Source: Streptococcus suis
GTDB lineage: Bacteria > Bacillota > Bacilli > Lactobacillales > Streptococcaceae
Assembly: GCA_022354845.1 (NCBI GenBank)
Contig: CP031970.1
Coordinates: 496,001-560,000 of the forward strand
Direction: 5' to 3'
DNA length: 64,000 nucleotides
Shown: positions 46,422 to 55,745 of the stretch, piece by piece
Layout: each line of letters begins with the position of its first letter
Numbering within the stretch: position 1 is the first letter of the stretch
The notes under the pieces: model-generated
The model's input: only the letters and a program-made list of their open reading frames with translations
Told to the model about the DNA's origin: nothing
Database searches by the model: none
Translations under genes and position numbers: made by a program

Positions 46422-47534
46422 ATGAAACCATCAATTTATGCCTTTACACAAGCCAATCTAGTTGATTGGATTATTGAAAATGGAGAAAAGAAATTCAGGG
46501 CCACTCAAATTTGGGAATGGCTCTACCGGTCCCGTGTCCAATCGTTCGCAGAAATGACTAACTTACCAAAATCTTTAATCGAAAAGCTTGAAGAAGAATT
46601 TGTCGTCAATCCACTCAAACAACGAATTGTACAAGAGTCTAAAGATGGTACTATCAAATACTTATTTGAATTACCTGATGGAATGCTGATTGAGACGGTG
46701 TTGATGAATCAACATTATGGACTTTCAGTCTGTGTAACGACTCAAGTTGGTTGTAATATCGGCTGTACCTTCTGCGCATCTGGATTGATTCCTAAGCAAA
46801 GAGATTTGACGAGTGGTGAGATTGTAGCACAGATTATGTTGGTACAAAAATACTTAGATGAGCGCAATCAAAATGAACGTGTTAGCCATATTGTCGTGAT
46901 GGGGATTGGTGAGCCACTTGACAACTACGATAATGTTATGACCTTCTTACGTGTTGTGAATGATGACAAGGGCTTGGCAATTGGTGCCCGTCACATTACG
47001 GTATCTACTTCTGGCTTAGCACCAAAAATTCGTGATTTCGCACGTGAGGGAGTTCAAGTGAACTTGGCAGTATCTCTACATGCGCCAAATAATGACCTTC
47101 GTTCGAGCATTATGCGGATTAACCGTAAATTCCCCATTGAGGTATTGTTTGAGGCAATTGAAGATTATATTCAGACAACCAATCGTCGTGTTACATTTGA
47201 ATATATAATGCTGAACGAGGTCAATGATGGTGTGGAACAGGCTCAAGAATTGGCTGATTTGACCAAGAATATTCGTAAATTGTCTTATATCAACTTGATT
47301 CCGTATAACCCTGTTAGTGAGCATGACCAATATAGTCGTTCAACCAAGGAACGCACCTTGGCATTCTTTGATGTTTTGAAGAAAAATGGGGTCAACTGTG
47401 TCGTTCGTCAGGAACATGGTACAGATATTGATGCAGCCTGTGGTCAGTTGCGTTCCAATACGCTCAAAAAAGACCGTGAAAAAGCGCGTGCTCGTATTGC
47501 AACCGCAAAAGCTAAGGCAGGTATTCGTGCATGA
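46422..47534 (+). CDS. rlmN: Dual-specificity 23S rRNA/tRNA adenine C2-methyltransferase RlmN
   Basis: Radical-SAM enzyme forming 2-methyladenosine at A2503 of 23S rRNA and A37 of some tRNAs. 370 residues; the iron-sulfur ligands C111, C115 and C118 ([13 protein letters not shown]), glycine-rich [10 protein letters not shown], and the C-terminal catalytic Cys in [12 protein letters not shown]. The stop overlaps the VanZ gene by four bases. Confidence 0.97.
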   Translation: MKPSIYAFTQANLVDWIIENGEKKFRATQIWEWLYRSRVQSFAEMTNLPKSLIEKLEEEFVVNPLKQRIVQESKDGTIKYLFELPDGMLIETVLMNQHYGLSVCVTTQVGCNIGCTFCASGLIPKQRDLTSGEIVAQIMLVQKYLDERNQNERVSHIVVMGIGEPLDNYDNVMTFLRVVNDDKGLAIGARHITVSTSGLAPKIRDFAREGVQVNLAVSLHAPNNDLRSSIMRINRKFPIEVLFEAIEDYIQTTNRRVTFEYIMLNEVNDGVEQAQELADLTKNIRKLSYINLIPYNPVSEHDQYSRSTKERTLAFFDVLKKNGVNCVVRQEHGTDIDAACGQLRSNTLKKDREKARARIATAKAKAGIRA

Positions 47535-48043
47535 GAAAATTATTCCAAGCAGACGGCAACCTCACCAAGCTTGGAAGACGGACTTGTACAACTTTAGCTG
47601 GGGTTTACGCTCTGGCTATTGTTTTACTCTGTTTTCTGCCCCAGACTTGGTATCCACAGTATAAGGATTTCTCAACCCCAGGAATTATTCAAATTGGCCG
47701 ACTGTATCTTTTGCCAACTCCGTTTAATAGTATTGTCAATGGAAACAAGGTAGATAGTCTAGGAGACTTTGGTTGGATTATCCTACAAAATGCGACTAAT
47801 ATTTTTCTTCTCTTTCCTCTCGTTTTTCTGCTTCTTTTTCTTCGGGAGGAATGGCGGAGCCTTAAAGCAGTTCTTTCTTATACATTTTGTTTCAGTCTGT
47901 TTATTGAATGTACACAATTGTTACTTGACTTGCTGATTGATGCTCAACGTGTTTTTGAAGTGGACGACCTCTGGACCAATACCTTAGGAGGAGTATTAGC
48001 CTATGGGCTTTATCGTCTGATTGTTAAAGGCTGGAAAGTATAG
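47531..48043 (+). CDS. VanZ-like membrane protein
   Basis: 170 residues with four membrane helices (about 18-38, 75-100, 110-130, 145-165) and the VanZ signature [12 protein letters not shown] with [15 protein letters not shown]. VanZ-family proteins can raise resistance to some glycopeptides and lipoglycopeptides. The stop codon TAG (48041-48043) is the first three bases of the adjacent MITE, so the original C-terminus may have differed. Coupled to rlmN. Confidence 0.85.
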   Translation: MRKLFQADGNLTKLGRRTCTTLAGVYALAIVLLCFLPQTWYPQYKDFSTPGIIQIGRLYLLPTPFNSIVNGNKVDSLGDFGWIILQNATNIFLLFPLVFLLLFLREEWRSLKAVLSYTFCFSLFIECTQLLLDLLIDAQRVFEVDDLWTNTLGGVLAYGLYRLIVKGWKV

Positions 48044-48200
48044 TCGAATGTATTAGCTTTGATACATCATCACTTTCGGCTTGCCTTACTCTAGGAAAGT
48101 GACTTGTTTCGCAAGTCTTATTTCCAACCTAGAACAGCCTTTAGCCTCTTCTAGCAACCTGCACCTCAGTTTCTTGTCTGGAAGCTAATTCATTCGACTA
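48041..48200. mobile_element. 160-bp MITE with 20-bp terminal inverted repeats
   Basis: The left end TAGTCGAATGTATTAGCTTT and right end GAAGCTAATTCATTCGACTA are inverted copies with two mismatches. TA lies on both sides (48039-48040 and 48201-48202), as expected for IS630/mariner-type insertion. It has no coding capacity. A degenerate copy lies at 45495-45642. Confidence 0.75.
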
Positions 48201-48270
48201 TATTTTAAATAGCTCGGTTAAAGCAGTACGATTCTAGCAGTTGGTGGAAAATGCAAGAAGACTTTACTAT

Positions 48271-48430
48271 TAATACTCAATGATAATCACAATCAGACTA
48301 GGCGACGCAGATGCAGATAGAACTCTGTTCCTTTTATATTTCAAGGGAACAGGCTGAAAACCTCTACATGAGCTTTTCAGTCATCAAATCAAGTTAACAG
48401 CGTCTGGTTTTGATTTTCGAAGAGTATAAG
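48271..48430. repeat. BOX-like repeat element
   Basis: Starts TAATACTCAATGATAATCAC and ends GATTTTCGAAGAGTATAA. Contains AGGCGACGCAGATG, close to the boxA core AAGGCGACGCTGACG, and an interior (TTTCAAGGGAACAGGCTGAAA) resembling that of the 10467 element. Confidence 0.7.
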
Positions 48431-48437
48431 TGTAACA

Positions 48438-48476
48438 AATGACCCCTGACGGTTTCACTATCGTCAGGGGCAATTC
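48438..48476 (-). terminator. Terminator downstream of nadE
   Basis: CCCCTGACG pairs with CGTCAGGGG around a TATAGTGAAA-type loop. The T run is weak, so efficiency is uncertain. Confidence 0.55.
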
Positions 48477-48478
48477 GT

Positions 48479-49303
48479 TTATTTCCAAAAGTCATCAAAA
48501 ATAGTAATTGGCAAGTGGCGCTTATGAGCTGTCTTATTCCACCAGCCTTCGATAATGGTTTGCGCTTGAGCATCAATGGTCTTTCCCTCAAGGAAATCAT
48601 CAATTTGATTGTATGTGACACCAAGTGCGACCTCGTCAGCAAGGCCTGGTTTGTTTTCCTCCAAGTCAGCAGTAGGAACTTTGAGGTAGAGTTTTTCATC
48701 AGCCCCCAATTCAGCGAGCAGTTGCTTGCCTTGGCGTTTGTTAAGGCGGTAGAGGGGTAGGATGTCTGCACCACCATCACCGTGCTTGGTGAAGAAGCCA
48801 GTAATGTTTTCAGCCGCATGGTCAGTACCAATGACAGCTCCCTTGCGTTCACCAGCGATGGCATATTGGGCAATCATGCGCATGCGGGCTTTAGCATTTC
48901 CCTTATTAAAATCAGACATTTCTAGTCCATTTGCATTGACTGCAGATACCATTGCATCTGTTGATTCCTTGATGTTGATGGTTAGGCTGACATCTGGTTT
49001 GATAAAAGATAGTGCTGCTTGGGCGTCCGTCTCATCAGCTTGCACACCATAAGGTAGGCGGATAGCGATGAATTGGTAGCTACCGTCACCTGTTTCTGCG
49101 CGCATTTCTTCCATAGTCAGCTGAGCTAAGCGACCGGCCAAGGTTGAATCTTGTCCACCCGAGATTCCTAAAACATAGGTTTTTAAAAAAGGATGCTTTT
49201 TGAGGTAGTCTTTGAGAAAGTTGATGGAGCGACGAATTTCTTCTTTAGGGTCAATAGTAGGTTTAACGCCTAATTCATTGATGATTGTTTCTTGTAAAGT
49301 CAT
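48479..49303 (-). CDS. nadE: NAD synthetase, ammonia-dependent
   Basis: Last step of NAD synthesis from nicotinate adenine dinucleotide. 274 residues; the ATP pyrophosphatase P-loop is [13 protein letters not shown] near residue 45, with [20 protein letters not shown] further on. There is no glutaminase domain, so it uses free ammonia. It lies 12 bases after pncB on the same strand, forming a two-gene NAD salvage operon. Confidence 0.96.
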   Translation of the reverse strand: MTLQETIINELGVKPTIDPKEEIRRSINFLKDYLKKHPFLKTYVLGISGGQDSTLAGRLAQLTMEEMRAETGDGSYQFIAIRLPYGVQADETDAQAALSFIKPDVSLTINIKESTDAMVSAVNANGLEMSDFNKGNAKARMRMIAQYAIAGERKGAVIGTDHAAENITGFFTKHGDGGADILPLYRLNKRQGKQLLAELGADEKLYLKVPTADLEENKPGLADEVALGVTYNQIDDFLEGKTIDAQAQTIIEGWWNKTAHKRHLPITIFDDFWK

Positions 49304-49315
49304 GAGTCAGTCCCC

Positions 49316-50776
49316 TTAAATCGATTTTGCCTGGCTTTGTTGACGGATACTGTTGATGAGCTTCATCTTATTATCCCAAACGTCTTGAGCCAAGTCTACT
49401 GGATAGAGTTGTGGATTAAGTACGCGCTTGTACTCATCCCAGAGTTTTTCAATCTCCTGGTTGGCGTAGTCTTGAATTTCTGCCAAACTTGGCAACTCGT
49501 AAACTTGTTTGCCATTCTCAAAAATAGGAACGAGAAGTGGACGTGCTTCAAAGTTTTCAATGGTTTTATTGATGTAGGTGTAGGTTGGATGGAACATGTA
49601 GATACTGTCTAGATGAGTGACATCTGTATCAGCGAAAGTAATGAAATCTCCTTCAGATTTCCCTTTTTCTTTAGAGGTGATTCGCCACACTTGTTTTTTA
49701 CCTGGAGTAGATACTTTTTCAGCATTGGAAGACAACTTAATGGTATCGCGCATATTTCCGCTTTCGTCTTCAATGGATACAATCTTATAGACTGCTCCCA
49801 ATGCTGGTTGATCATAAGCAGTAATGAGTTTTGTGCCCACACCCCAGACATCAATTTTTGCTTTTTGCATTTTTAGGTTCAAAATGGTATTTTCATCAAG
49901 ATCATTGGAGGCATAAATTTTTGCATCTGTAAATCCAGCATCGTCTAATTGTTGACGAACTTTTTTAGAAATGTAAGCCATGTCCCCAGAGTCGATACGG
50001 ACTCCTCTAAAGTTTATCTTGTCTCCCATCTCTTTTGCAACTCGGATGGCTGCTGGAACACCAACGCGTAGTGTATCATAGGTGTCTACTAAGAAGACAC
50101 AGTCTTTATGTGTTTCCGCATAGGCTTTGAATGCTTTGTAATCATCACCATAGGTTTGAACCAAGGCATGAGCATGGGTACCAGCTACAGGTATGCCAAA
50201 GATTTTTCCTGCTCGAACATTGGAAGTCGCAGATGCTCCACCAATAAAGGCTGCCCGTGTACCCCAAATTGCAGCATCCATTTCTTGAGCACGACGGGTT
50301 CCAAATTCCATCAATGGCTCATCTTCAATAACTGCCTTGATACGACGAGCTTTTGTAGCAATGAGTGTTTGGTAGTTGACGATGTTTAACAAGGCTGTTT
50401 CAATCAATTGGCATTGTGCCAAAGGACCTTCGATTTGGAGAATAGGTTCGTTCGCATAAACCAAATCACCTTCTTTTGCAGATCGGACGGTTAAGGTCAT
50501 TTCTAATTGAGCCAAATAATCTAGGAAATCTTGAGGATATCCCAATTCTGTTAGGTAGTCAATATCTGTTTGACTAAAACGAAGATTATTAAGGTAGTCC
50601 ACCACGCGCTCCAAGCCTGCAAAGACCGCATAACCATTTTTAAAGGGTTGAGAACGGAAGTATACTTCGAAAACGGCATTTCTATTGTGAATATTTTGGT
50701 CAAAATAGACCTGCATCATATTGATTTGATAAAGGTCGGTGTGCAGTATCAAACTGTCATCCTGAAATAGTGTCAT
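49316..50776 (-). CDS. pncB: Nicotinate phosphoribosyltransferase
   Basis: Entry enzyme of nicotinate salvage to NAD. 486 residues; motifs DLYQINMMQVYFDQ at the N-terminus, FGTRRAQEMDAAIWGTRAAF, GTHAHALVQ and FRGVRIDSGDMAY. Length and order fit the Gram-positive enzyme. First gene of the pncB-nadE operon; its leader carries an inverted repeat (50812-50833). Confidence 0.95.
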   Translation of the reverse strand: MTLFQDDSLILHTDLYQINMMQVYFDQNIHNRNAVFEVYFRSQPFKNGYAVFAGLERVVDYLNNLRFSQTDIDYLTELGYPQDFLDYLAQLEMTLTVRSAKEGDLVYANEPILQIEGPLAQCQLIETALLNIVNYQTLIATKARRIKAVIEDEPLMEFGTRRAQEMDAAIWGTRAAFIGGASATSNVRAGKIFGIPVAGTHAHALVQTYGDDYKAFKAYAETHKDCVFLVDTYDTLRVGVPAAIRVAKEMGDKINFRGVRIDSGDMAYISKKVRQQLDDAGFTDAKIYASNDLDENTILNLKMQKAKIDVWGVGTKLITAYDQPALGAVYKIVSIEDESGNMRDTIKLSSNAEKVSTPGKKQVWRITSKEKGKSEGDFITFADTDVTHLDSIYMFHPTYTYINKTIENFEARPLLVPIFENGKQVYELPSLAEIQDYANQEIEKLWDEYKRVLNPQLYPVDLAQDVWDNKMKLINSIRQQSQAKSI

Positions 50777-50811
50777 AAGATTTCTCCTCTTGCCTTCCTA
50801 AGTGAAGACGA

Positions 50812-50833
50812 TTCAGTTACTATTGAAACTGAA
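50812..50833 (-). promoter_or_regulatory. Inverted repeat in the pncB leader
   Basis: TTCAGTT / AACTGAA with an 8-base spacer, between a TATAAT (minus strand, 50850-50855) and the pncB ATG. Possible operator or hairpin. Confidence 0.4.
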
Positions 50834-50855
50834 CGCTAATATGCCTACTATTATA

Positions 50856-50883
50856 ACAAAAAAATCGAGAAAAACTCGATTTA
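50856..50883 (-). terminator. Terminator of the prepilin peptidase gene
   Basis: On the minus strand ATCGAG-TTTTT-CTCGAT followed by six T; the T run leads directly into the pncB -10 TATAAT. Confidence 0.75.
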
Positions 50884-51525
50884 GATGCACAGAATGACGA
50901 AAATACTCGCAAGAAAAAGGAATGGTATGTAAGGAATGGATCTTGGCTTGTATATTGTAAAGACGAGTAAGCCTAAGAGTGAGCTGATTTGAATAATCCA
51001 TAGGATTTCAGTCAAGCCACAAATTAGGGACAGACTAGCCAGATATAGAAAATCACCCGAACCGATATTGAGCTGCCATTTCTCTGTCAAAAAAGCCAAG
51101 GCTAAAAAGCAACAAAAGAGCCAGTTAAGCTGGGAGAGTAACAAAGCTACAAAAGTAAAAACGAGCCAGACGGCAAAAGGATATTCCTGATGCTTGATGT
51201 CGTAAATGGTCAAAACCAGCCCTGCAAGGATGAGTATGGTTTCAGTTGGGCTTAGAAGTTGAAAATGGCAGAGCAGGACAGTAAGACCAGTTAAGAATTC
51301 TAGTCCAGCATACCAATAGGGAATATTTACCTTGCAATAACGACATTTGGATGCGGTTGAAAGCTGAGAAAGAATGGGAATCAGGTCCCAAACCTTGAGT
51401 CGCTTCTTACAAGAACTACAATGACTAGATGGTCGGATAATGGATTGTTCAGGGAACCGGTCAATGACCAGTCCCAAAAAGGAGCCAATTGAAGCTCCGA
51501 GGAAAAATAGGATACAGATCTTCAT
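50881..51525 (-). CDS. comC: Type IV prepilin peptidase (competence, ComC/CclA)
   Basis: A24-family aspartic peptidase that cleaves and processes competence pseudopilins. 214 residues, about seven membrane segments. The N-terminus GASIGSFLGLVIDRFPEQ and the double C-x-x-C zinc motif (SHCSSCKKRL, SKCRYCKV) are typical; the catalytic aspartates are in TIYDIKHQEYPF and GSGDFLY. A perfect cin-box lies just upstream, so expression should depend on SigX during competence. Not to be confused with the pneumococcal CSP gene also named comC. Confidence 0.9.
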   Translation of the reverse strand: MKICILFFLGASIGSFLGLVIDRFPEQSIIRPSSHCSSCKKRLKVWDLIPILSQLSTASKCRYCKVNIPYWYAGLEFLTGLTVLLCHFQLLSPTETILILAGLVLTIYDIKHQEYPFAVWLVFTFVALLLSQLNWLFCCFLALAFLTEKWQLNIGSGDFLYLASLSLICGLTEILWIIQISSLLGLLVFTIYKPRSIPYIPFLFLASIFVILCI

Positions 51526-51532
51526 ACCTATT

Positions 51533-51540
51533 TATTCGTA
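51533..51540 (-). promoter_or_regulatory. Competence cin-box at the prepilin peptidase gene
   Basis: TACGAATA on the minus strand, with seven bases between it and the ATG. Transcription should start close to the ATG itself. Confidence 0.75.
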
Positions 51541-51565
51541 ATCAATTTGGAAAATGAAGAGAAAG

Positions 51566-52384
51566 TTACACCGTTTCAATGGTAATTTGGAGAATTCCAT
51601 AGGTGATAAGAGAATTCCGTATTCTTTCTTTGGTCTTTCCTGCCAAAGCATGGTTAGTAAGTTTAACAGTCAGTGTAGCACAATGTTCATATCCATCCAT
51701 TGTCCATACTTTAAGTTGAACGATGGATTCCACATTTGGTATAGACAACAACTCAAGAGCCAGTTCATCACTCTTTATTCCAGACGGAGTTTGTTCAAGA
51801 AAGATTTTCAGATTATTCCATGCCTTAGGGAGGGCCTGACTAAGGATAAATAGAGAAATAATGATTGAAAGCAGGGGATCAAGGAAGTACCAATCAGTGA
51901 ATTGGAGAATAATGGAGACAAGAATGACCGCCAGCCATCCTAAAATATCCTCTAGAAAGTGCAAACTAAGAATGGATTCATTATGGCTATGGCCATTTTT
52001 TACAATACGGGAAGCGGCGAAATTGATGATGATAGCGATCACTCCAAGTACTAGCATTCCATCTTGGTTGACAGGTTGGGGATGGAAAAGATTGGGAATG
52101 TTTTCCACAAGAATTAGGCTAGAACCGATAATCAGAATGCTTGAGGTCAAGAGTGCTGCCAAAATATTCCATCTCTTGTAACCAAGGGGATAGGCGCGAT
52201 CAGCTGGTTTATTTGCGAAGGTCTGCATCAATGCGGAGCTGCCAATGGCTAGAGCATCCCCAAAATCATGGACAGCATCTGCTAAAATGGCGCTGGAGTG
52301 AAAGAGAGCTCCAAAGATAAATTCAATGATAGAAAAACAAAGATTCAGCAAAAAAGCAATGAAAGTATTTTTACTAGACGACAT
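51566..52384 (-). CDS. Cation diffusion facilitator family metal exporter
   Basis: 272 residues, six membrane helices and a C-terminal cytoplasmic domain. Metal site A is in SAILADAVHDFGDALAIGSS (H-x-x-x-D) and in the fifth helix (HFLEDILGWLAVI). CDF proteins export Zn2+, Mn2+, Co2+ or Fe2+; the metal cannot be settled here. It is divergent from a TetR gene, the arrangement of czcD-sczA in pneumococcus, so zinc is a reasonable guess. Confidence 0.9.
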   Translation of the reverse strand: MSSSKNTFIAFLLNLCFSIIEFIFGALFHSSAILADAVHDFGDALAIGSSALMQTFANKPADRAYPLGYKRWNILAALLTSSILIIGSSLILVENIPNLFHPQPVNQDGMLVLGVIAIIINFAASRIVKNGHSHNESILSLHFLEDILGWLAVILVSIILQFTDWYFLDPLLSIIISLFILSQALPKAWNNLKIFLEQTPSGIKSDELALELLSIPNVESIVQLKVWTMDGYEHCATLTVKLTNHALAGKTKERIRNSLITYGILQITIETV

Positions 52385-52459
52385 GACAAACCCTTTCTAT
52401 GTTATACTGTTTATAGGTTCATTATGCTATTAAATGAGCCAAATAACTAGAAACAAGTA

Positions 52460-52490
52460 AAACATTTTGTTTGTTTTTGAACATAATGTT
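52460..52490. promoter_or_regulatory. Tandem palindromes in the CDF-TetR intergenic region
   Basis: AAACA-TTT-TGTTT (52460-52472) and AACAT-A-ATGTT (52480-52490), 16 bases before the TetR gene. Likely TetR operators. Confidence 0.5.
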
Positions 52491-52505
52491 TGAAATGTAC
52501 GAGAG

Positions 52506-53024
52506 ATGGATAGACGAATTGCAAAAACACGAAAGGCGATTTTTCAGGCGTTTTTGAGCCTATTAAACGAAAAAGGGTACGATGACATGCGTGTGCAGGA
52601 TGTCATTGATAAGGCAGATGTTGGCCGTTCTACTTTTTACGCCCATTATGCCAGTAAGGAAGCTCTTTTGGAAGAACTCTGTCATGACCTATTTCATCAT
52701 TTGTTTACAGGTCGTGAAGATAGTGATGTAACAGTTTTGCTGGCGCATATTTTCAAACATTTTCGGACAAATCAAGACCGAGTAGCTAGCCTCTTGTTAT
52801 CACGCAATACCTATTTTTTAAAGGAATTAGAGACAGAGCTCAAACACGATATTTATCCAAAAGTGATGGAAGATTACATGCAGGATAAACGGAGTCTTCC
52901 AGAGGACCTATTGCTGCATTTTGTTGTCACTACTTTTGTGGAAACCGTCAGCTGGTGGCTAAAACAACGTAAAAAGGTAGATGAAGTGACCTTGACAACT
53001 TACTTTTTGAAATTATTAGCCTAA
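52506..53024 (+). CDS. TetR-family transcriptional regulator
   Basis: 172 residues. N-terminal helix-turn-helix: KTRKAIFQAFLSLLNEKGYD, VQDVIDKADVGRSTFYAHYA. The C-terminal ligand domain is unclassified. It is divergent from the CDF exporter with two palindromes between, so it may control itself and the exporter. It resembles SczA in position; I could not verify identity. It precedes mnmM by nine bases and is probably co-transcribed with it. Confidence 0.9.
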   Translation: MDRRIAKTRKAIFQAFLSLLNEKGYDDMRVQDVIDKADVGRSTFYAHYASKEALLEELCHDLFHHLFTGREDSDVTVLLAHIFKHFRTNQDRVASLLLSRNTYFLKELETELKHDIYPKVMEDYMQDKRSLPEDLLLHFVVTTFVETVSWWLKQRKKVDEVTLTTYFLKLLA

Positions 53025-53033
53025 GGAGAAAAT

Positions 53034-53582
53034 ATGCTTAGACCATTACATATGGCACATGCCTTTTTAGATGAGATTTTAACAGACCAAGACCTTGCTG
53101 TCGATGGGACTATGGGAAATGGACATGACACCTTATTTTTAGCTCAGCGAGCAGGAAAGGTCGTGGCATTTGATATTCAGGAACAAGCCTTGAACACAAC
53201 GGCTGAAAAACTAGAAAAAGCTGGCTTGACCAATGCCCAATTGGTTTTGACAGGACACGAAAGCCTAGATCAGTTTGTGGATCAATGTAAGGCAGCTATT
53301 TTTAATCTTGGCTACCTACCTTCAGCGGATAAGTCAGTCATTACCTTGCCTGAAACCACCCTTCAAGCCATCAAAAAAGTCCTAGATCGACTGGTTGTTG
53401 GTGGTCGTCTTGCTATCATGATTTATTATGGCCACGAGGGTGGAGCAGTAGAAAAGGATGCGGTCTTAGACTTTGTCAGCCAGCTGGACCAGGCCGTCTT
53501 TACTGCCATGCTTTATAAACCGCTGAACCAAGTCAATACTCCACCGTTTTTGGTGATGATAGAACGTATCAACAACAATTAA
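53034..53582 (+). CDS. mnmM: tRNA methyltransferase MnmM (YtqB)
   Basis: 182-residue class I SAM methyltransferase. Motif I is VDGTMGNGHDTLFLAQRAGK and the family block is IFNLGYLPSADKSVIT. YtqB/MnmM was shown to complete the methylaminomethyl group on wobble uridines of tRNA in Gram-positives. AAGGAGAA precedes the ATG. The start MLRPLHMAHAFL fits homologues. Confidence 0.88.
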   Translation: MLRPLHMAHAFLDEILTDQDLAVDGTMGNGHDTLFLAQRAGKVVAFDIQEQALNTTAEKLEKAGLTNAQLVLTGHESLDQFVDQCKAAIFNLGYLPSADKSVITLPETTLQAIKKVLDRLVVGGRLAIMIYYGHEGGAVEKDAVLDFVSQLDQAVFTAMLYKPLNQVNTPPFLVMIERINNN

Positions 53583-53594
53583 GGAGGTGATTGT

Positions 53595-55616
53595 ATTACA
53601 AGTTTTGTTCAAATCATTATATTTTTAATCCTATTAGTTATTTCCAATACCATTTATCGATTAAATCCCAAATTTCCACTTCCATTTATTCAAGTTTTAT
53701 TGGGAGTTGGTGCAGGTCTACTATTTGGAGTCGGGAATCTCACCCTAGATCCTTCATTGTTCCTTGCTTTAGTTATTGCTCCCTTAAACTTTAGAGAGGG
53801 TCAGCAAAGTAATGTCGATGACTTGATGGAAAATTGGAAAGTTATTGCCTTCCTAATTTTTCCGTTGGTCTTTTTAACAGCCTTGGGAATCGGAACGTTG
53901 GCTGGCTACTTATTACCAGTAGAGGTTCCTCTCTCTGCAAGTTTTGCCCTTGGGGCTGCACTTGCGCCGACTGATGCTGTAGCCTTTTTAGTGTTATCAA
54001 ATCGCTTTGCTTTTCCAAAACGATTAGAAACCATTTTGACCCTAGAGGGCTTGCTGAATGATGCGAGTGGACTTGTTGTTTTTCAATTTGCTATTTTGGC
54101 TTTAACAACTGGTAGTTTTTCCTTCGTGAGCGCAGGTACTCAGTTTGTATGGGCACTTGTTGGAGGAATGCTGGCAGGTTTCTTCCTTGCTTTTGGTCAT
54201 CGTGGTTTGGTTTCATTACTTGAAAAACTGGATGCAGCCGATATTCCTGGAGTCCTGTTGCTCGAACTTTCATTACCCTTACTGGCTTATTTTGTGGCTA
54301 CCTATATTGGTGGTTCTGGAATTATTGCAGTGGTCATTGCAGGTCTGTTTCAATCGAAGCAGTTGAAAAAAATGACTTTGTTTGATGCGCGTGTGAATCG
54401 TGTGAACCAAATTGTTTGGGATACTCTAAATTTCTCATTGAATGGGTTGGTTTTTCTTGTTTTTGGGTACGAATTTACTCGAATCATTCAGCCTGCTTTG
54501 AGGAATCCATTGATTAGTAATGGTCACTTGTTAGGGATAGTTATTCTCTTAACCATTAGTCTGTTTCTGCTACGCTTTATTGGTTTACTCTGCTTGAATG
54601 CTTATCGAAAAGCAAGGTCTTCTAAGAGTGTTTATAGTGTGCATGAGCTGGGGATTCTAACATTTTCAGGGATAAAAGGGTCGGTCTCTATTGCTACGAT
54701 TTTGTTGTTACCAGAATTTGATAGTTTGATTTACAGTCTGATTCTATTTACTGTCGGAATGGTGACCCTGTTGAGTTTTTTGGCGGGCTTATTCGTTTTA
54801 CCAAGGATTGCAAAACAGAAGAACGAGTCTCCAATTTTAGAAGGTTCTGTCCGAATCTCTATTCTGCAAGTGGTGGTCAACGAATTGGAACTGGATATTG
54901 AGGATGCCGCAAATCCAAATGGTATTTATATTGTAATTGGTCAATATTATAGGCGGATAGAACATCTTCATCGTCAGCTGATGTCTGTAGACATGCTGAA
55001 AGAGGTGGCCAGTTTAAGGTTGAAATTGGTAGAAATTGAACAGAAGGGGTTAGAGACTGCATTTGCGAAAGAACACCTTAGTTTGTCGTCCTACCGTCAC
55101 TATCAAAACTATTTAAGAACATTGGAACAGGATATTAATCGCGACCTAGTTCCAACCTTCAAATACTTATGGCTAATCAGTCGAAGGGTCATCAATAAGT
55201 GGTATCATGAATGGATTAGTATCGGAACTAGTTTACGGAAAAGGAATCAGGATGCGACTGCTCAAAAGAATGAGTATGATCCAGCATTGTCTGAACTATT
55301 CTTGGCCAATACCGCAGTGATTATTCAATTTTTAGAAAAAAATCAGTTGAGGTTCTCTGCTGAATACATTCAGCAGCTAAAAGAATTCTACCTATACCAA
55401 GCTCAATTGATTCATGCAGGAATCAAGGTGGAAGATGTTATCGGACGGATGAAACCCGAAAGTTTAGATGATCTGTTACGAGGGTATTATTTAGAAAGAA
55501 AAGTGGTTGCAGAATATGAAAAGTATGGTCATTTATCACAAATGGCAGCCAAGCAAATGCGGCGCAATATTAACCAACTAGAAAGTTATGCGCTGACGGA
55601 GTTTGATTATTTTTAA
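53595..55616 (+). CDS. Na+/H+ antiporter, CPA1 family, probable ATT start
   Basis: Cation:proton antiporter (NhaP/CPA1) of about 673 residues. Twelve or so membrane segments reach residue 430, with the ALAPTDAVAFLVLSNR motif holding the conserved Asp. A long cytoplasmic helical tail follows. The first ATG/GTG/TTG in frame that is possible is TTG 53700, but the frame is open upstream and encodes the expected first helix (SFVQIIIFLILLVISN) and RLNPKFPLPFIQVLLGVG. The only codon well spaced from AGGAGGTGA (53582-53590) is ATT at 53595. Either ATT is used or a small frameshift separates an upstream start. Confidence 0.8.
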   Translation: MTSFVQIIIFLILLVISNTIYRLNPKFPLPFIQVLLGVGAGLLFGVGNLTLDPSLFLALVIAPLNFREGQQSNVDDLMENWKVIAFLIFPLVFLTALGIGTLAGYLLPVEVPLSASFALGAALAPTDAVAFLVLSNRFAFPKRLETILTLEGLLNDASGLVVFQFAILALTTGSFSFVSAGTQFVWALVGGMLAGFFLAFGHRGLVSLLEKLDAADIPGVLLLELSLPLLAYFVATYIGGSGIIAVVIAGLFQSKQLKKMTLFDARVNRVNQIVWDTLNFSLNGLVFLVFGYEFTRIIQPALRNPLISNGHLLGIVILLTISLFLLRFIGLLCLNAYRKARSSKSVYSVHELGILTFSGIKGSVSIATILLLPEFDSLIYSLILFTVGMVTLLSFLAGLFVLPRIAKQKNESPILEGSVRISILQVVVNELELDIEDAANPNGIYIVIGQYYRRIEHLHRQLMSVDMLKEVASLRLKLVEIEQKGLETAFAKEHLSLSSYRHYQNYLRTLEQDINRDLVPTFKYLWLISRRVINKWYHEWISIGTSLRKRNQDATAQKNEYDPALSELFLANTAVIIQFLEKNQLRFSAEYIQQLKEFYLYQAQLIHAGIKVEDVIGRMKPESLDDLLRGYYLERKVVAEYEKYGHLSQMAAKQMRRNINQLESYALTEFDYF

Positions 55617-55671
55617 ATGTATGGATATTGAATCAGACTCGAGCGGGTGATAAAAAGATAAATAAGAGTAT

Positions 55672-55724
55672 AAGAAAAGGCCTAGAACCAGTGAGTGAAT
55701 TTCCAACATTCTAGGTCTTTTCTT
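55672..55724. terminator. Bidirectional terminator, antiporter and ABC ATPase
   Basis: AAGAAAAGGCCTAGAA pairs with TTCTAGGTCTTTTCTT (one G-U) around a 21-base loop. Confidence 0.75.
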
Positions 55725-55745
55725 ATCTGATTCATTTGAATTGTG

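Noticed and set aside
48394..48873. 159-codon minus-strand ORF overlapping nadE
   Set aside because: Alternate frame on the same strand as nadE; extends into the terminator and BOX-like repeat.
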